Source: JBFHFS01 sp041583495 (GTDB lineage: Bacteria; Bacteroidota; Bacteroidia; Bacteroidales; Marinilabiliaceae). Taken from it: a stretch of 37,715 nucleotides of DNA. Of this stretch, positions 15,828 through 25,103 are shown in pieces; position 1 is the stretch's first letter; every line of letters starts with the position of its first letter. The translations under genes were made by a program, and so were the position numbers. Location of the stretch: the NCBI GenBank assembly GCA_041583495.1, contig JBFHFS010000049.1:1-37715 (forward strand). Reading direction: 5' to 3'. Under the pieces are notes generated by a model. The model saw only the letters and a program-made list of their open reading frames with translations, was not told the DNA's origin and ran no database searches.

Positions 15828-16547
15828 TTATAACTGTTTTATCTTGATGTTTTTAAACCATATTTCACTGCCATGGTCCTGTAAGCCGATAAAGCCGTTC
15901 CTGGCCTTACCATAGGCGGGGTAATTTTTCCATTTTCCCTTGTTCACCTTCTCTGTCCATTGCTCTGTCCAGGCAGTAAACTCAACAATTTTCTTGCCAT
16001 TGAGGTAATGTGTCACTTTTCCGTGGTCGAAAACGATCCGCGAACTGTTCCACGATCCGATAGGGTTAAGAACCTTTTGGGTGGTGTCGGCGGGTGTCAT
16101 GGCGTAGTCGGCTCCGGTGGAGTTTAAAGGGGTCACCCCACCCGGAAAGCCTAAGTCGTCAATCAACTGGTATTCCGGACCTGAGAAATAAGTGGCCTTT
16201 AGCTCGGGGGCTTCTACCACATGGTACAATATGCCGCTGTTGCCTTCGGGGGATAATTTCCAATCCAGCTTAAGGTCGAAGTTTTCATACATTTCGTTGG
16301 TGATAACGTCGCCGCCAATGTCACCTCCTTCGCCCGACGACATCAGGGTCCCGTCTACCGCTTTCCAGGCGGCAGGCATTTCGGCGCTGTTGTATCCTCT
16401 CCATCCGTTGGTGGTTTGACCATCAAATAGAAGTTTCCAGCCCTCTTTCTTCTCTTTGCTGCTTAGAGTATTGTCTTTGTCTTGTGCGGTGCAGCCTGCG
16501 ATGAGGAGGCCTGCTATTAATCCGATAAATGCCAGATTGTATTTCAT
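15828..16547 (-). CDS. 3-keto-disaccharide hydrolase (DUF1080) lipoprotein
   Basis: A 239-residue single-domain protein with lipobox IAGC (Cys19). The domain opens with WKLLFDGQTTNGWRGY and includes TNEMYENFDLKLDWKLSPEGNSGILYH and a terminal GFIGLQDHGSEIWFKNIKIK, the hallmarks of the DUF1080 (3-keto-disaccharide hydrolase) beta-jelly-roll. Characterised relatives act on 3-keto-glucosides, cleaving by elimination and hydration. It lies between the M64 peptidase (48 bp) and the Gfo/Idh oxidoreductase (72 bp), the arrangement expected for a two-step oxidative glycoside cleavage. Confidence 0.92.
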   Translation of the reverse strand: MKYNLAFIGLIAGLLIAGCTAQDKDNTLSSKEKKEGWKLLFDGQTTNGWRGYNSAEMPAAWKAVDGTLMSSGEGGDIGGDVITNEMYENFDLKLDWKLSPEGNSGILYHVVEAPELKATYFSGPEYQLIDDLGFPGGVTPLNSTGADYAMTPADTTQKVLNPIGSWNSSRIVFDHGKVTHYLNGKKIVEFTAWTEQWTEKVNKGKWKNYPAYGKARNGFIGLQDHGSEIWFKNIKIKQL

Positions 16548-16595
16548 TTTTTTTGTGATTTATTGTTTGGGGATGGCGTGAATCTATTGGTCGTA

Positions 16596-19500
16596 TTAAA
16601 ATTGAATGTCAACCGCAGCGAACCACTTCTTTCTCAGGTGCTCTTCTATTCCCTTGTGTTCTTTTTCGGTGAGGGCACGGTCAACAAATATCATTTCAGC
16701 AATTTCGCCTTCCCAAAAGCCTTCTACTCGTGAGAAAGAGTCTTTTATTGGCGAGTTAAATTCGATGGTTAGAATGCAAAAATCCGTCGGGGTTGGGGTG
16801 TTAAACGGATCAATTTCCTGGCCGTTCAAAAACACTTTTGCCTTTTGGGTTTTTTCATCGATGGTTGCCCTGTCAAAAATGCTTTTTTCCGGATGGGCGC
16901 TTTTACCAAGGTATTTATTCAGATCCCTGAAGACACTTTTCCCCGGAAAGGAGAGGGTGCTTTCTTTATAAACCAATATAATGGTCTGTACGTCGCTCAC
17001 TTTTTTACCAAGGTCCGAAACCCAAACATTGTCGAATGAACAAACCCCCATGCCGTTTAACTTGTTGGGCAGGTATTTGGCAAAAATGGTTCCGGGATCT
17101 CTCCAAGTTTTTTCTTTCCAGTCTTTAACAGGGCCTCTTTCGGGAATCACCGCATCCTGGTGTCCATCCCCATCCAGATCGCTTGCATCGAACCACAGTT
17201 TAATGCTTCTTTCCCCGAGCGAGGAGGGGTCCATCTCCTTAATCTTAGCCGATTCAGGGGCTCTTCCCACGGCAAAGCAGATCCGGTTGCTGCTTTCGGT
17301 GATGGAAAGGTTGTTTTTAGCGGAAACATAATAATTTCCAGGGGCAGCCGGTTTGAATTCAATTCCCGTAAACAGGGGCTCTTCAAATTCCTCGATGGTG
17401 AACAGCGGGGCATCTTCGGCGTACCATTTGTATGTGTATCCGGGTAACGGATTGGCGATGCTTAAAACGCCGGGTCTTGTTTGGATTATTTCCAGATCTG
17501 GGATCTCGAAGGGATAAACCTCCGGAATGGTAAGGGTTTTCTTTATGGAATTATGTTTCTGGTCGGTAACCACTACAGAATAATCACCCGGTTTCAGATC
17601 GAATCGTTTATTTTCGGTGCAATGAGTTGCGGTGAAGGAGGCAGGCAAACGCAAATAATCGATGTTAGCCCCGGATTTACCTACTGAACTGAGCCGGATG
17701 GTATTCTTGCCTTCCACAAAATCAGCCGTTACCGTGGCCTTTTCCCATCCCGTAAACAGGGGGCGGGTTGGATAAAACATCAAGGCATTGTTGACCGATT
17801 TTCCGTTAACCGAAACATCCATGGGGGTTCCTTTTCTGTCGACACCGGCATAGACAATATCGATGGGGTAGGGTCCGCTTTTGGCAACCTCTACGGTCCA
17901 GTTTATGGATCCTTCTTTTTCGTTGAACTGGATGAACTGGTTGTGGCTGGCATCGAAATACTCTTTTTTAGGGTCGCCCGGGATTTCGATGTGGGCATCT
18001 TCTGCCTCGTAGATTCGGCCTTCGGCATATTCATATTTTCCATCCTCCCAGCGATAGCTGTAGGGCTGAGTCCCTCCGGTGGCTGTTACGGATAGCTTGC
18101 CGTTATTCCTGTCTTTTTCAGAGGCCGTAATCTCAATTGCTAATGCCAGATCCTTAGAGGTTTGTTTTAACTTTTTCGAATTTTTAGCACTGGCCGACTC
18201 TTCAAGCGAACTGGCATAAACCGAATGCTGAGCTTTGGCCGTTCTGAATTCACTGTCCATGACCGTCAACTCGTAGATGCCCGCCTCAGTGCATTTCATT
18301 GTTTGGTTGGTGCTTCCATCCGACCATAAATAAGTGAAGGGAGCCGCTCCGCCCGAAATAGAAGGAGTTAACGTTATTCCCGATTTAGCCTTGTCCTGGG
18401 TGGTCTGAAGAGTTACTGTCAGGTTTTTGGCCGCGGAAGTGGGTGCCGAATTGGAAATGGTCCAACGTACTTCACGGGTTGGAAACTCGGCAAATGGCGG
18501 GTCGGGACGAATCAAAGGGGTTTCGTCGGTGAGGGTGCAGGTCAGGTTATAGTCGGCCAGCTCTCCAAATTCGACATCCACTTCGTCAACACCTGTGGCA
18601 ATGGTTTGTCCGTTTAAAATCCAGCGCACCACCTGTGTGTTGGGATTGGGTTTGATATGGTCGATGGCGAAGTGCAACTTTGTTTTTCCGGAGATGCTCA
18701 GGGCAGCTTTGGAAGGGGTGAAGCTATTAATAGGATTCACCAGCTTGTAAACTCTCATGGCCACTCTCTGCTCACAAATGGGGCACATCCTTTCGGTATT
18801 GTCGAATACGCCGGCGCCCATGATACAACCCTGGGCGGTGGAACGGTAATACCCGGTAAGATGGTATTGGCCTCCTTCGAAGGCGCCCACCTTATCTTTG
18901 TACTCTTCGGTGTATGGGGTTGGAAGGGGGGTATCGGCATCGATCCACTTCTTCCAGTTTATTTTGTCCCGCTCATATTCGGTCGACATGGTATAGGTTG
19001 GGTTGGCGGAGGTGCCGGTGGCCGGGCCCGTGTATTCGTCGCCGATACTCATGCAGGTATGGGCAATCTCGTGAAGCATTTTGGCAATGCCATTCCCGGC
19101 TATCAGTGCTCTTCCTACTCTGGCTTCCAGATTACGGCCGGCGCCACCGCCTCCGTTATCCGAGTTGGGCAAAACCAGGAAGGTAGCCCAGCCTAGATTC
19201 TCATCTTTCCAGGGCAGGAATAACTTGTCGCGCAGGGCATCCACCACATCCCCGTCAATGCCTTTACCCCATTCGGGCGACTCGGGGTACCATAAGCCAT
19301 AGATATTAAAAAATTCCCTGTAGTTGGCATAGGCTGTTTGCGCTCGTGGGTCGCCGGGAGTTAGGGCGGCTATAATCGATTCATTGATGTCTTTAATGAA
19401 CTCGGCTCTCATCTCTTCCGAATTATAAGGCTCCTGCTCATTAGCGTTCCAGCGGTTCATCAATACAATGTTGATCCGGTTGTCCTTGTCGCCGTTTATC

Positions 19501-19646
19501 ATTATGGGTATCAACTCAACCTTTTCGGCTAATGAATCGATGTCGTTTACGGTCCACTGGTCACGTGAGGCCTTTTTTATTCCGGATGCATGTGTTTGAG
19601 CAACCATTAGAATAAGGAAAATAAAACTGGTTAATAAAGTCTTCAT
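16596..19646 (-). CDS. Large multidomain M64-type metallopeptidase, exported
   Basis: Start chosen at ATG 19646, where MKTLLTSFIFLILMVAQTHA gives a clear signal peptide; the 27 codons upstream lack signal features. The ~1,016-residue protein begins with an M64 (IgA-peptidase-like) domain with zinc motif HEIAHTCMSIGD (His192, Glu193, His196, Asp203). After an Ig-like segment come two SprB-like repeats (ISGGAAPFTYLWSDG and ATGGTQPYSYRWEDG), a CBM6/35-like module (IYEAEDAHIEIPG to ANIDYLRL, ~545-690), another Ig-like segment, and a C-terminal LamG-like domain starting LWFDASDLDGDGHQD, an apparent calcium site. Family members cleave secreted proteins; a peptidase with carbohydrate-binding modules suits glycosylated protein substrates. 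No C-terminal type IX sorting domain is obvious. Confidence 0.9.
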   Translation of the reverse strand: MKTLLTSFIFLILMVAQTHASGIKKASRDQWTVNDIDSLAEKVELIPIMINGDKDNRINIVLMNRWNANEQEPYNSEEMRAEFIKDINESIIAALTPGDPRAQTAYANYREFFNIYGLWYPESPEWGKGIDGDVVDALRDKLFLPWKDENLGWATFLVLPNSDNGGGGAGRNLEARVGRALIAGNGIAKMLHEIAHTCMSIGDEYTGPATGTSANPTYTMSTEYERDKINWKKWIDADTPLPTPYTEEYKDKVGAFEGGQYHLTGYYRSTAQGCIMGAGVFDNTERMCPICEQRVAMRVYKLVNPINSFTPSKAALSISGKTKLHFAIDHIKPNPNTQVVRWILNGQTIATGVDEVDVEFGELADYNLTCTLTDETPLIRPDPPFAEFPTREVRWTISNSAPTSAAKNLTVTLQTTQDKAKSGITLTPSISGGAAPFTYLWSDGSTNQTMKCTEAGIYELTVMDSEFRTAKAQHSVYASSLEESASAKNSKKLKQTSKDLALAIEITASEKDRNNGKLSVTATGGTQPYSYRWEDGKYEYAEGRIYEAEDAHIEIPGDPKKEYFDASHNQFIQFNEKEGSINWTVEVAKSGPYPIDIVYAGVDRKGTPMDVSVNGKSVNNALMFYPTRPLFTGWEKATVTADFVEGKNTIRLSSVGKSGANIDYLRLPASFTATHCTENKRFDLKPGDYSVVVTDQKHNSIKKTLTIPEVYPFEIPDLEIIQTRPGVLSIANPLPGYTYKWYAEDAPLFTIEEFEEPLFTGIEFKPAAPGNYYVSAKNNLSITESSNRICFAVGRAPESAKIKEMDPSSLGERSIKLWFDASDLDGDGHQDAVIPERGPVKDWKEKTWRDPGTIFAKYLPNKLNGMGVCSFDNVWVSDLGKKVSDVQTIILVYKESTLSFPGKSVFRDLNKYLGKSAHPEKSIFDRATIDEKTQKAKVFLNGQEIDPFNTPTPTDFCILTIEFNSPIKDSFSRVEGFWEGEIAEMIFVDRALTEKEHKGIEEHLRKKWFAAVDIQF

Positions 19647-19786
19647 CTGTCTAAAGTTTATGTGGCTCATATAAGGTTTGAGATAGTCCCTCGGATCTAT
19701 TTTCAAATACCTCTCTCCTAATCTCAACCTTGAGCTGTTTTAATACTGCTGGTATTTATGTAAAAAGGGCTTTGTTATCAAAAAAA

Positions 19787-21178
19787 TTAATCCATCCCCG
19801 CGCGAATGGCTTCTATCTCAGCGATGGTTTTGGGTTTGGGTTTTCCTAATAATTGGGCTCCATTTTTGGTCATCAGAAAATCTTCTTCGTTTCTTATTCC
19901 ACCAAAATTACGATAGCTGTTAATCTTTTCCCAATTGAGAAACTCATCGAATTGGTTTTGAGATCGCCATAAATCGATCAGTTCGGGGATGAAATAGATG
20001 CCCGGCTCAATGGTAAAGACATGACCCGGTTGAAGCGGTTTTGCCAACCGCAACGATTTTAATCCAAACTGGGTACTCTTGGGCTGGCCTTCGTAACCCA
20101 CCCAAACTTCGCCGAGGTCTTCCATATCGTGAACATCCAGACCCATCATGTGTCCAGTGCCGCAAGGGAAAAACAAGGCATGTGCTCCTGCCTGAATGGC
20201 ATCGCTGGTGTTGCCTTTGGTCAAGCCCATTGTCTTTAACCCATCAAAGATGGTTGTACAGGCTGCGATGTGGGCATTTTTAAATGGAACGCCCACCCCC
20301 AGGGCATCGATGGAGGCCTGGTGTGCTTCTAAGGTAAGCTGGTAGATCTCTTTTTGTTCGGAGGTGAAGGTCTTACTCACCGGGAAGGTGCTGGATAGAT
20401 CGCCCGCATACGACATTTGATTTTCGTACCCGGCATCAATCAAAAACAAATCCCCTTCATGGATTGTATTCCCATGATAATGATTATGCAGGGTCTGCCC
20501 ATTTTTTGTCCCAATTATGGGAAAGGAAATGGTTCCTCCGGCTGCCAGGGCAATTTTATGAACCTCAGCGGTCACCTGTGCCTCGGTCATTCCCGGTTTG
20601 GCCGATTTCATGGCTGCCACATGCATGTCCACGGAGATGTCTACCGATTTGGTTATCTCAGTGATTTCTTCGGCGGTTTTATATTCACGCTGGCTCACGA
20701 CCGCTTTTACCAAATCGAGGGAGCATTTTGTCGCCACTTCATCGGGCGCAATGCCGATTAATTTCTGGAGTTGTATTTTATTCTCGGGGCGGTACAAGGG
20801 CAAAAAATGAATGGTTTGTCCCTGTGATTTTGCCTTGCCGAGTAGTGCTGTCAGTTGATTGGGCGGCAGCACGGTTTTTACGCCACAGCCTTCAGCCTTC
20901 TCTTTTATGGTGGGCTGGGGTCCCATCCAAACCGAATCTTCAACGGTGTATTCGGTTCCAAAAATGATGTCGTGGTCGCTTTCAATATCGATTACGGCGA
21001 CTAATCCCGGCTGTTGAATGCCAAAATAGTAAAGAAAAGTACTGTCCTGTCTGAAAGGATAGGTGTTGTCGGTATAATTCATCGATGACTCCTCATTCCC
21101 AAATAGCAGAATTAATCCTTTCCCTACTTTTTCTTTAAGAGTCTTTCTTCGTTCAATATAAGTTTTCTGACTAAACAT
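19787..21178 (-). CDS. Aminopeptidase P family protein (M24B Xaa-Pro peptidase)
   Basis: A 463-residue protein with an N-terminal aminopeptidase-P domain (MNYTDNTYPFRQDSTFLYYFG) and the pita-bread catalytic domain. All five metal ligands are visible: Asp248 and Asp260 (DAGYENQMSYAGD), His343 (CGTGHMMGLDVHD), Glu391 (FTIEPGIYF) and Glu431 (GGIRNEEDF). It removes the N-terminal residue before a proline. No signal peptide is present, so it should be cytoplasmic, acting on imported Pro-containing peptides. It lies 42 bp after the GH78-like gene and 140 bp before the M64 gene, which supports a cluster that handles a glycosylated, perhaps Pro-rich, protein substrate. Confidence 0.93.
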   Translation of the reverse strand: MFSQKTYIERRKTLKEKVGKGLILLFGNEESSMNYTDNTYPFRQDSTFLYYFGIQQPGLVAVIDIESDHDIIFGTEYTVEDSVWMGPQPTIKEKAEGCGVKTVLPPNQLTALLGKAKSQGQTIHFLPLYRPENKIQLQKLIGIAPDEVATKCSLDLVKAVVSQREYKTAEEITEITKSVDISVDMHVAAMKSAKPGMTEAQVTAEVHKIALAAGGTISFPIIGTKNGQTLHNHYHGNTIHEGDLFLIDAGYENQMSYAGDLSSTFPVSKTFTSEQKEIYQLTLEAHQASIDALGVGVPFKNAHIAACTTIFDGLKTMGLTKGNTSDAIQAGAHALFFPCGTGHMMGLDVHDMEDLGEVWVGYEGQPKSTQFGLKSLRLAKPLQPGHVFTIEPGIYFIPELIDLWRSQNQFDEFLNWEKINSYRNFGGIRNEEDFLMTKNGAQLLGKPKPKTIAEIEAIRAGMD

Positions 21179-21220
21179 GAGGTGGTCTTTAAGTTGTTAT
21201 TAAAAGTTTTACAAATGGGC

Positions 21221-23476
21221 TCAGTCTATCCCGCTCTCAATTTTCCATTGCCCGGAGGCTAGTTTGAAGTAGCGGTATTGGCCATCTTCTCGCTCTTTTT
21301 CTTCCGTGTATTTCCCTCTCCCTTTTATCTTGTAATCCGTATTTTTTTTGGGTATTCGTATGATGGCTGATGTTTGTTTTGGAACCTTTATCTGATAATA
21401 GATTAAGGCATTCTCCCGGGTGTATTTTAGGGCAATCTCCCCCTTGATGGTCGAAAAGTGGCACTCTATTTGGTTGTAGTCTGCCGGGTTGGGGAAGACA
21501 TGAAATTCCTTGAACCCCGGTTTTTCGGGTTCAATGCCTGCAATGTATTTATACATTAACGAAAGGGGACCACCGCTCCAGGCATGGTTGTGCGACCAGT
21601 TTCCCTCCTGGAATATCTCCCAAAGCGTACTGTAATCTGAATCAATCATGGGCTTATAGCGTTCTTTCATGCGGGTTAAAGCCAGGGTGGGTTCGTCCAT
21701 CATAAAAAGGGCTTCTTCCACGTATTTTTCCATGTAGGGACTCGAATGGCGGGTTTCGAATAGTAACTTTTTCAATACCGGAAATTTGGATGCATCGGCA
21801 ATGCCTGCCACCACAGCCAACCCGTTTCCCCGATCATCCGTCTCCTTTTTGTATTGAGGTGAACGATAGCCTTGCTCGGTCCAAAAAACAGTGTTTAAGC
21901 GGTGTTTTATGGCCTTCATTTTTTCCAGGGCTTCGTGTTGCTGGTCCGGTTCATTCATGTATTCAGCCATCTCAGCATAGCCTTTTAAGGCCAGATAATA
22001 CCAGACATGTTCCAGCAGGTGGTTGTCGATTTGGCCACCCCAGTCTGACCAGTTCCAGCCCCCTTTCTTGAAGGGAACGGAGCCGTCTGCTCCGATGGTC
22101 CATAATGCCAGGTATCTTTTAATATTTGGGTACACCCTTTGGTAGAGTTCCTGTTCGCCCGTGTATTGCACAAAATGACGAAATCCGAACCACCCGATGC
22201 TGGCCAGCATTTGTTGGGGCAACTCTTTGTTCCAGTTGCCCGCAGGAATAGGAGAGAAGAGGGTGCCATCGGTTTTTTGCCAATCCACCAGCTCATGGAT
22301 GGCTTTGCGCGAAAGGGCTATGGCCGCCTCGTCCATGGCATAAAAGCTCTCTTCCATTTCCAATACCAGGTCTCCCCACCATTGCGCTCTTTCCCTGTCG
22401 GGGCAATCCATGAAATTATCACGCATAGTAACATAAAGGGTGCGGTTGGCTTTTTCCCGGAGAGTCATCAAATCCTTGTCATCCACCTTAAAAACTCCGT
22501 TAAACTCAGAGGCATAGCCGGTTTCACGGTATCCGGCTTCAATGAGTTCAACGCCCTTCTCCAGATCGAAATATACTTCCTGCCCATTTAACCAGGGCAG
22601 GTGTTCATATTCCTGGATCCCCTCCCGGGTGACATACTCGGCCCTTAGAGGAACGTCGTTGAGGTTGTAGAAATTGTCGGTGGTGATTTTTATAAGGCGG
22701 CCCCTGGGCGCTTTTACCTTCATCCAAAAATGAAACTGCATGTTGTAAGGCAAATGCAGGGTTACGCGGTTGCTGTCGCGTTGCAGGTTAGCGACCTTTG
22801 TGAGTCCAAAATTTTTCCATTGAGGAATGGGCCGTTTAAGGAGGTTGTTCCAGGGTGCCACACCTGCCTCGCCCATTGATTGGGCATATTTCCAAAGTGA
22901 GTCGTCGAAGCCGGCTTGTTGCCAGCATTCACCATTTTCATTGGCGTTGAAGCGCACATTGCTTTCGGGTAACCGAAAGTTCTTTCTGGGCTCGCCGGCA
23001 TCCTGAAACGCAAGGTCTTTTTTGATTTTCCAGGTACCGTCGGTGATGATTCTTTCTTTACCTGCCTGGCAATCCAGATAGAATCCGGCCATCTGGCTGT
23101 CGTTATGCGAAAAGCCGTGACTTCCAAAATACCAAAGCTGTACGGCAATGGTGTTTTCCCCTTTTCTTAACCATGGGGCTAAATCCATTTCATCGAAGTA
23201 GGTGTCGTTGGGATTGGGTCCCCGCTTGAGTTGCCCCTCAAGAACGGCTAATTCGCCATTAATCCAGAGCCAATATTTGCTGTCGGCTGAGATCCTGGCC
23301 AGAGCCGATTTGGGCTTTTTTTGCAGGTTAACGACAGTGCGTAACCGGAACCATTGGTTTTCGGCGTGTTCAAACCCGGGGATGGTGATCCACTGAGGCT
23401 CTTGTGCATTGACGACCGAACAAACCATTAGGGTTGTCATCAAAAATGTGATTGTTAACCGGTTAATGGAGTTCAT
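21221..23476 (-). CDS. GH78-like alpha-L-rhamnosidase, exported
   Basis: A 751-residue protein with a signal peptide (through VVNA, residue ~24). An N-terminal beta-sandwich carries sugar-binding-like repeats (LRTVVNLQKKPKSALARISA, WINGELAVLEGQ). The central (alpha/alpha)6 barrel contains MDCPDRERAQWWGD at 356-369, the signature acidic segment of GH78, then GGWNWSDWG and WEIFQEGNWSHNHAWSGGP, and ends in the typical C-terminal beta domain (GFKEFHVFPN). The family removes alpha-L-rhamnose. Divergence is substantial, so another terminal sugar is possible. It is 13 bp after the sulfatase and 42 bp before the aminopeptidase P, firmly in one operon. Confidence 0.88.
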   Translation of the reverse strand: MNSINRLTITFLMTTLMVCSVVNAQEPQWITIPGFEHAENQWFRLRTVVNLQKKPKSALARISADSKYWLWINGELAVLEGQLKRGPNPNDTYFDEMDLAPWLRKGENTIAVQLWYFGSHGFSHNDSQMAGFYLDCQAGKERIITDGTWKIKKDLAFQDAGEPRKNFRLPESNVRFNANENGECWQQAGFDDSLWKYAQSMGEAGVAPWNNLLKRPIPQWKNFGLTKVANLQRDSNRVTLHLPYNMQFHFWMKVKAPRGRLIKITTDNFYNLNDVPLRAEYVTREGIQEYEHLPWLNGQEVYFDLEKGVELIEAGYRETGYASEFNGVFKVDDKDLMTLREKANRTLYVTMRDNFMDCPDRERAQWWGDLVLEMEESFYAMDEAAIALSRKAIHELVDWQKTDGTLFSPIPAGNWNKELPQQMLASIGWFGFRHFVQYTGEQELYQRVYPNIKRYLALWTIGADGSVPFKKGGWNWSDWGGQIDNHLLEHVWYYLALKGYAEMAEYMNEPDQQHEALEKMKAIKHRLNTVFWTEQGYRSPQYKKETDDRGNGLAVVAGIADASKFPVLKKLLFETRHSSPYMEKYVEEALFMMDEPTLALTRMKERYKPMIDSDYSTLWEIFQEGNWSHNHAWSGGPLSLMYKYIAGIEPEKPGFKEFHVFPNPADYNQIECHFSTIKGEIALKYTRENALIYYQIKVPKQTSAIIRIPKKNTDYKIKGRGKYTEEKEREDGQYRYFKLASGQWKIESGID

Positions 23477-23489
23477 GGTGGTTGGCTGT

Positions 23490-24905
23490 TTATTTTATCG
23501 TTTCGGTAACCCGTTGCGACATTAACCGGGCGGCTATTGAATCGCACTTTTCAGCATAATATTTCAACTGACCGGCATATTTCTCATCTAACGCCAGATT
23601 CTGAGTCTCATCTACATCCTCTTTGTGATTGTATAATTCAACAAATTCGGGATGTCTTTCATATCTGATAAATTTCCATGTGTCATCCCTGAAACATTCT
23701 GTTGGAGGGATTAGAGGATTTTTTTTCCAAAGATGTTCGCAAAAAATCGAGGAGCGCCATTTCTCTGGTTTTTGCTCATAAAAGGCCGTCAGGCTTTCGC
23801 CCTGATATCTCTGAGGAATCTCAACCCCCGCCAGTTTTAGGATGGTAGGCGTTATGTCGATGTTGAGTACCATCTCGTCGAAGGTTTTGCCTCGCAGAGC
23901 TTCCGGTTGCCTGGGGTCATAGATCATCATGGGTACCCGGATCGATTGTTCATGCATGAGCCATTTGCCCGCATAACCTCTTTCTCCTAAAAAGTAACCA
24001 TTGTCACCCATGAATATGATGATGGTATTGTCGGTCAGGTTTTGTTCTTTTAACACGGTTTCTATCCTGCCAATCACACTGTCCACTCCGCTAATCATTT
24101 TGTAGTACCCTTTTACCATTTGTTGGTATTTTTCAGGGGTGTCGTAACGCCAGTACCATCTTTCCCGGTTCATGGTCGTTTTCAGGAATTCAGGCAAGGC
24201 TTCAAAAAATGCGGGATCAGCCGTTTTAGGGGTTGGGATTTCTTCATTTACATATAAGCTGTCGCAGTAATCGGGCCAGAAATATTGTTCTTTGCTTCCA
24301 TCATCTGCATGGGGTGACCAAAAAGAGAGAGAAAGGCAAAAAGGTTGATCTTTATTTTCTTTGATAAAATCGATGGCATGGTTGCCGTTGATGTCGGCCA
24401 GGTGCATCGGTTTGCCATCTACCTGCTTGATATAGGGATAGTAGGTTTTTATACAGGAGTTAAATAATGAATCTTCAATACCTTTATTGACCTTAACGCC
24501 AAATTTACCCACAAATCCGGTTTTGTATCCGGCTTGTCGGAGTAAATAGGGATAGCTGTCATACATGTACTGGTCGTTTAGGTTGGGTTGCCCAAAGGTG
24601 TAGTCGTGTGTACGTTCGTATAAACCCGTAAGGATAGAGGCCCGGCTGGCGGCACAGATAGGGGTCGTGACAAAGGCATTCTTAAAATAGAGGCCCGAGC
24701 TGGCCAGGTGGTCCATGTTGGGCGTTTGCAGGTTAGGGTTGCCGGCATACCCTAAGGCATCCCACCGTTGATCATCGGTGAGGATGAAGATGATGTTGGG
24801 CTTTTGGCCATTGGTAGTGTTAACGATTTTTTTTGCCTCGTTTCTGCAGCCCAAAAGGAGAAGGACCAGAAGCATTGTTGTAAGTAGTAGTTGAACCTTT
24901 TTCAT
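23490..24905 (-). CDS. S1 family sulfatase with CAASR motif, lipoprotein
   Basis: A 471-residue type I sulfatase with lipobox LLGC (Cys20). Metal ligands TDDQRW (Asp44, Asp45) precede the maturation motif CAASR with Cys84; Ala replaces the usual Pro, which the formylglycine motif C-X-(P/A)-S-R tolerates. Further marks are FWSPHADDG and FMGDNGYFLGERGYAGKW. It is clearly a different subfamily from the sulfatase at 8256-9815, so the substrate probably carries at least two kinds of sulfate. As the first gene after the ROK regulator (198 bp gap), it probably heads the operon through GH78 and aminopeptidase P. Confidence 0.94.
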   Translation of the reverse strand: MKKVQLLLTTMLLVLLLLGCRNEAKKIVNTTNGQKPNIIFILTDDQRWDALGYAGNPNLQTPNMDHLASSGLYFKNAFVTTPICAASRASILTGLYERTHDYTFGQPNLNDQYMYDSYPYLLRQAGYKTGFVGKFGVKVNKGIEDSLFNSCIKTYYPYIKQVDGKPMHLADINGNHAIDFIKENKDQPFCLSLSFWSPHADDGSKEQYFWPDYCDSLYVNEEIPTPKTADPAFFEALPEFLKTTMNRERWYWRYDTPEKYQQMVKGYYKMISGVDSVIGRIETVLKEQNLTDNTIIIFMGDNGYFLGERGYAGKWLMHEQSIRVPMMIYDPRQPEALRGKTFDEMVLNIDITPTILKLAGVEIPQRYQGESLTAFYEQKPEKWRSSIFCEHLWKKNPLIPPTECFRDDTWKFIRYERHPEFVELYNHKEDVDETQNLALDEKYAGQLKYYAEKCDSIAARLMSQRVTETIK

Positions 24906-25103
24906 CCGAATATAATTTGTTTCTCAATGGCCAATAGTTTAAATAACAGGAGGTCGGATAGCTTGTTTGTGTCTGTTTCTGATCTGGGTTGACAAGAAAC
25001 GATCCTTGTTCCTGATCTTTTTCGATCACCATTTTATGTTTTTTCTGAATCTTTCGTCTGCGCGTTTCAGGGTATTGGTTACTTCCATTTTATCCTTTCT
25101 TTT

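Noticed and set aside
19675..19729. A bulged hairpin between the aminopeptidase P and M64 genes (GGTTTGAGAT / ATCTCAACC).
   Set aside because: The stem is short and imperfect, with no associated U-tract or promoter.
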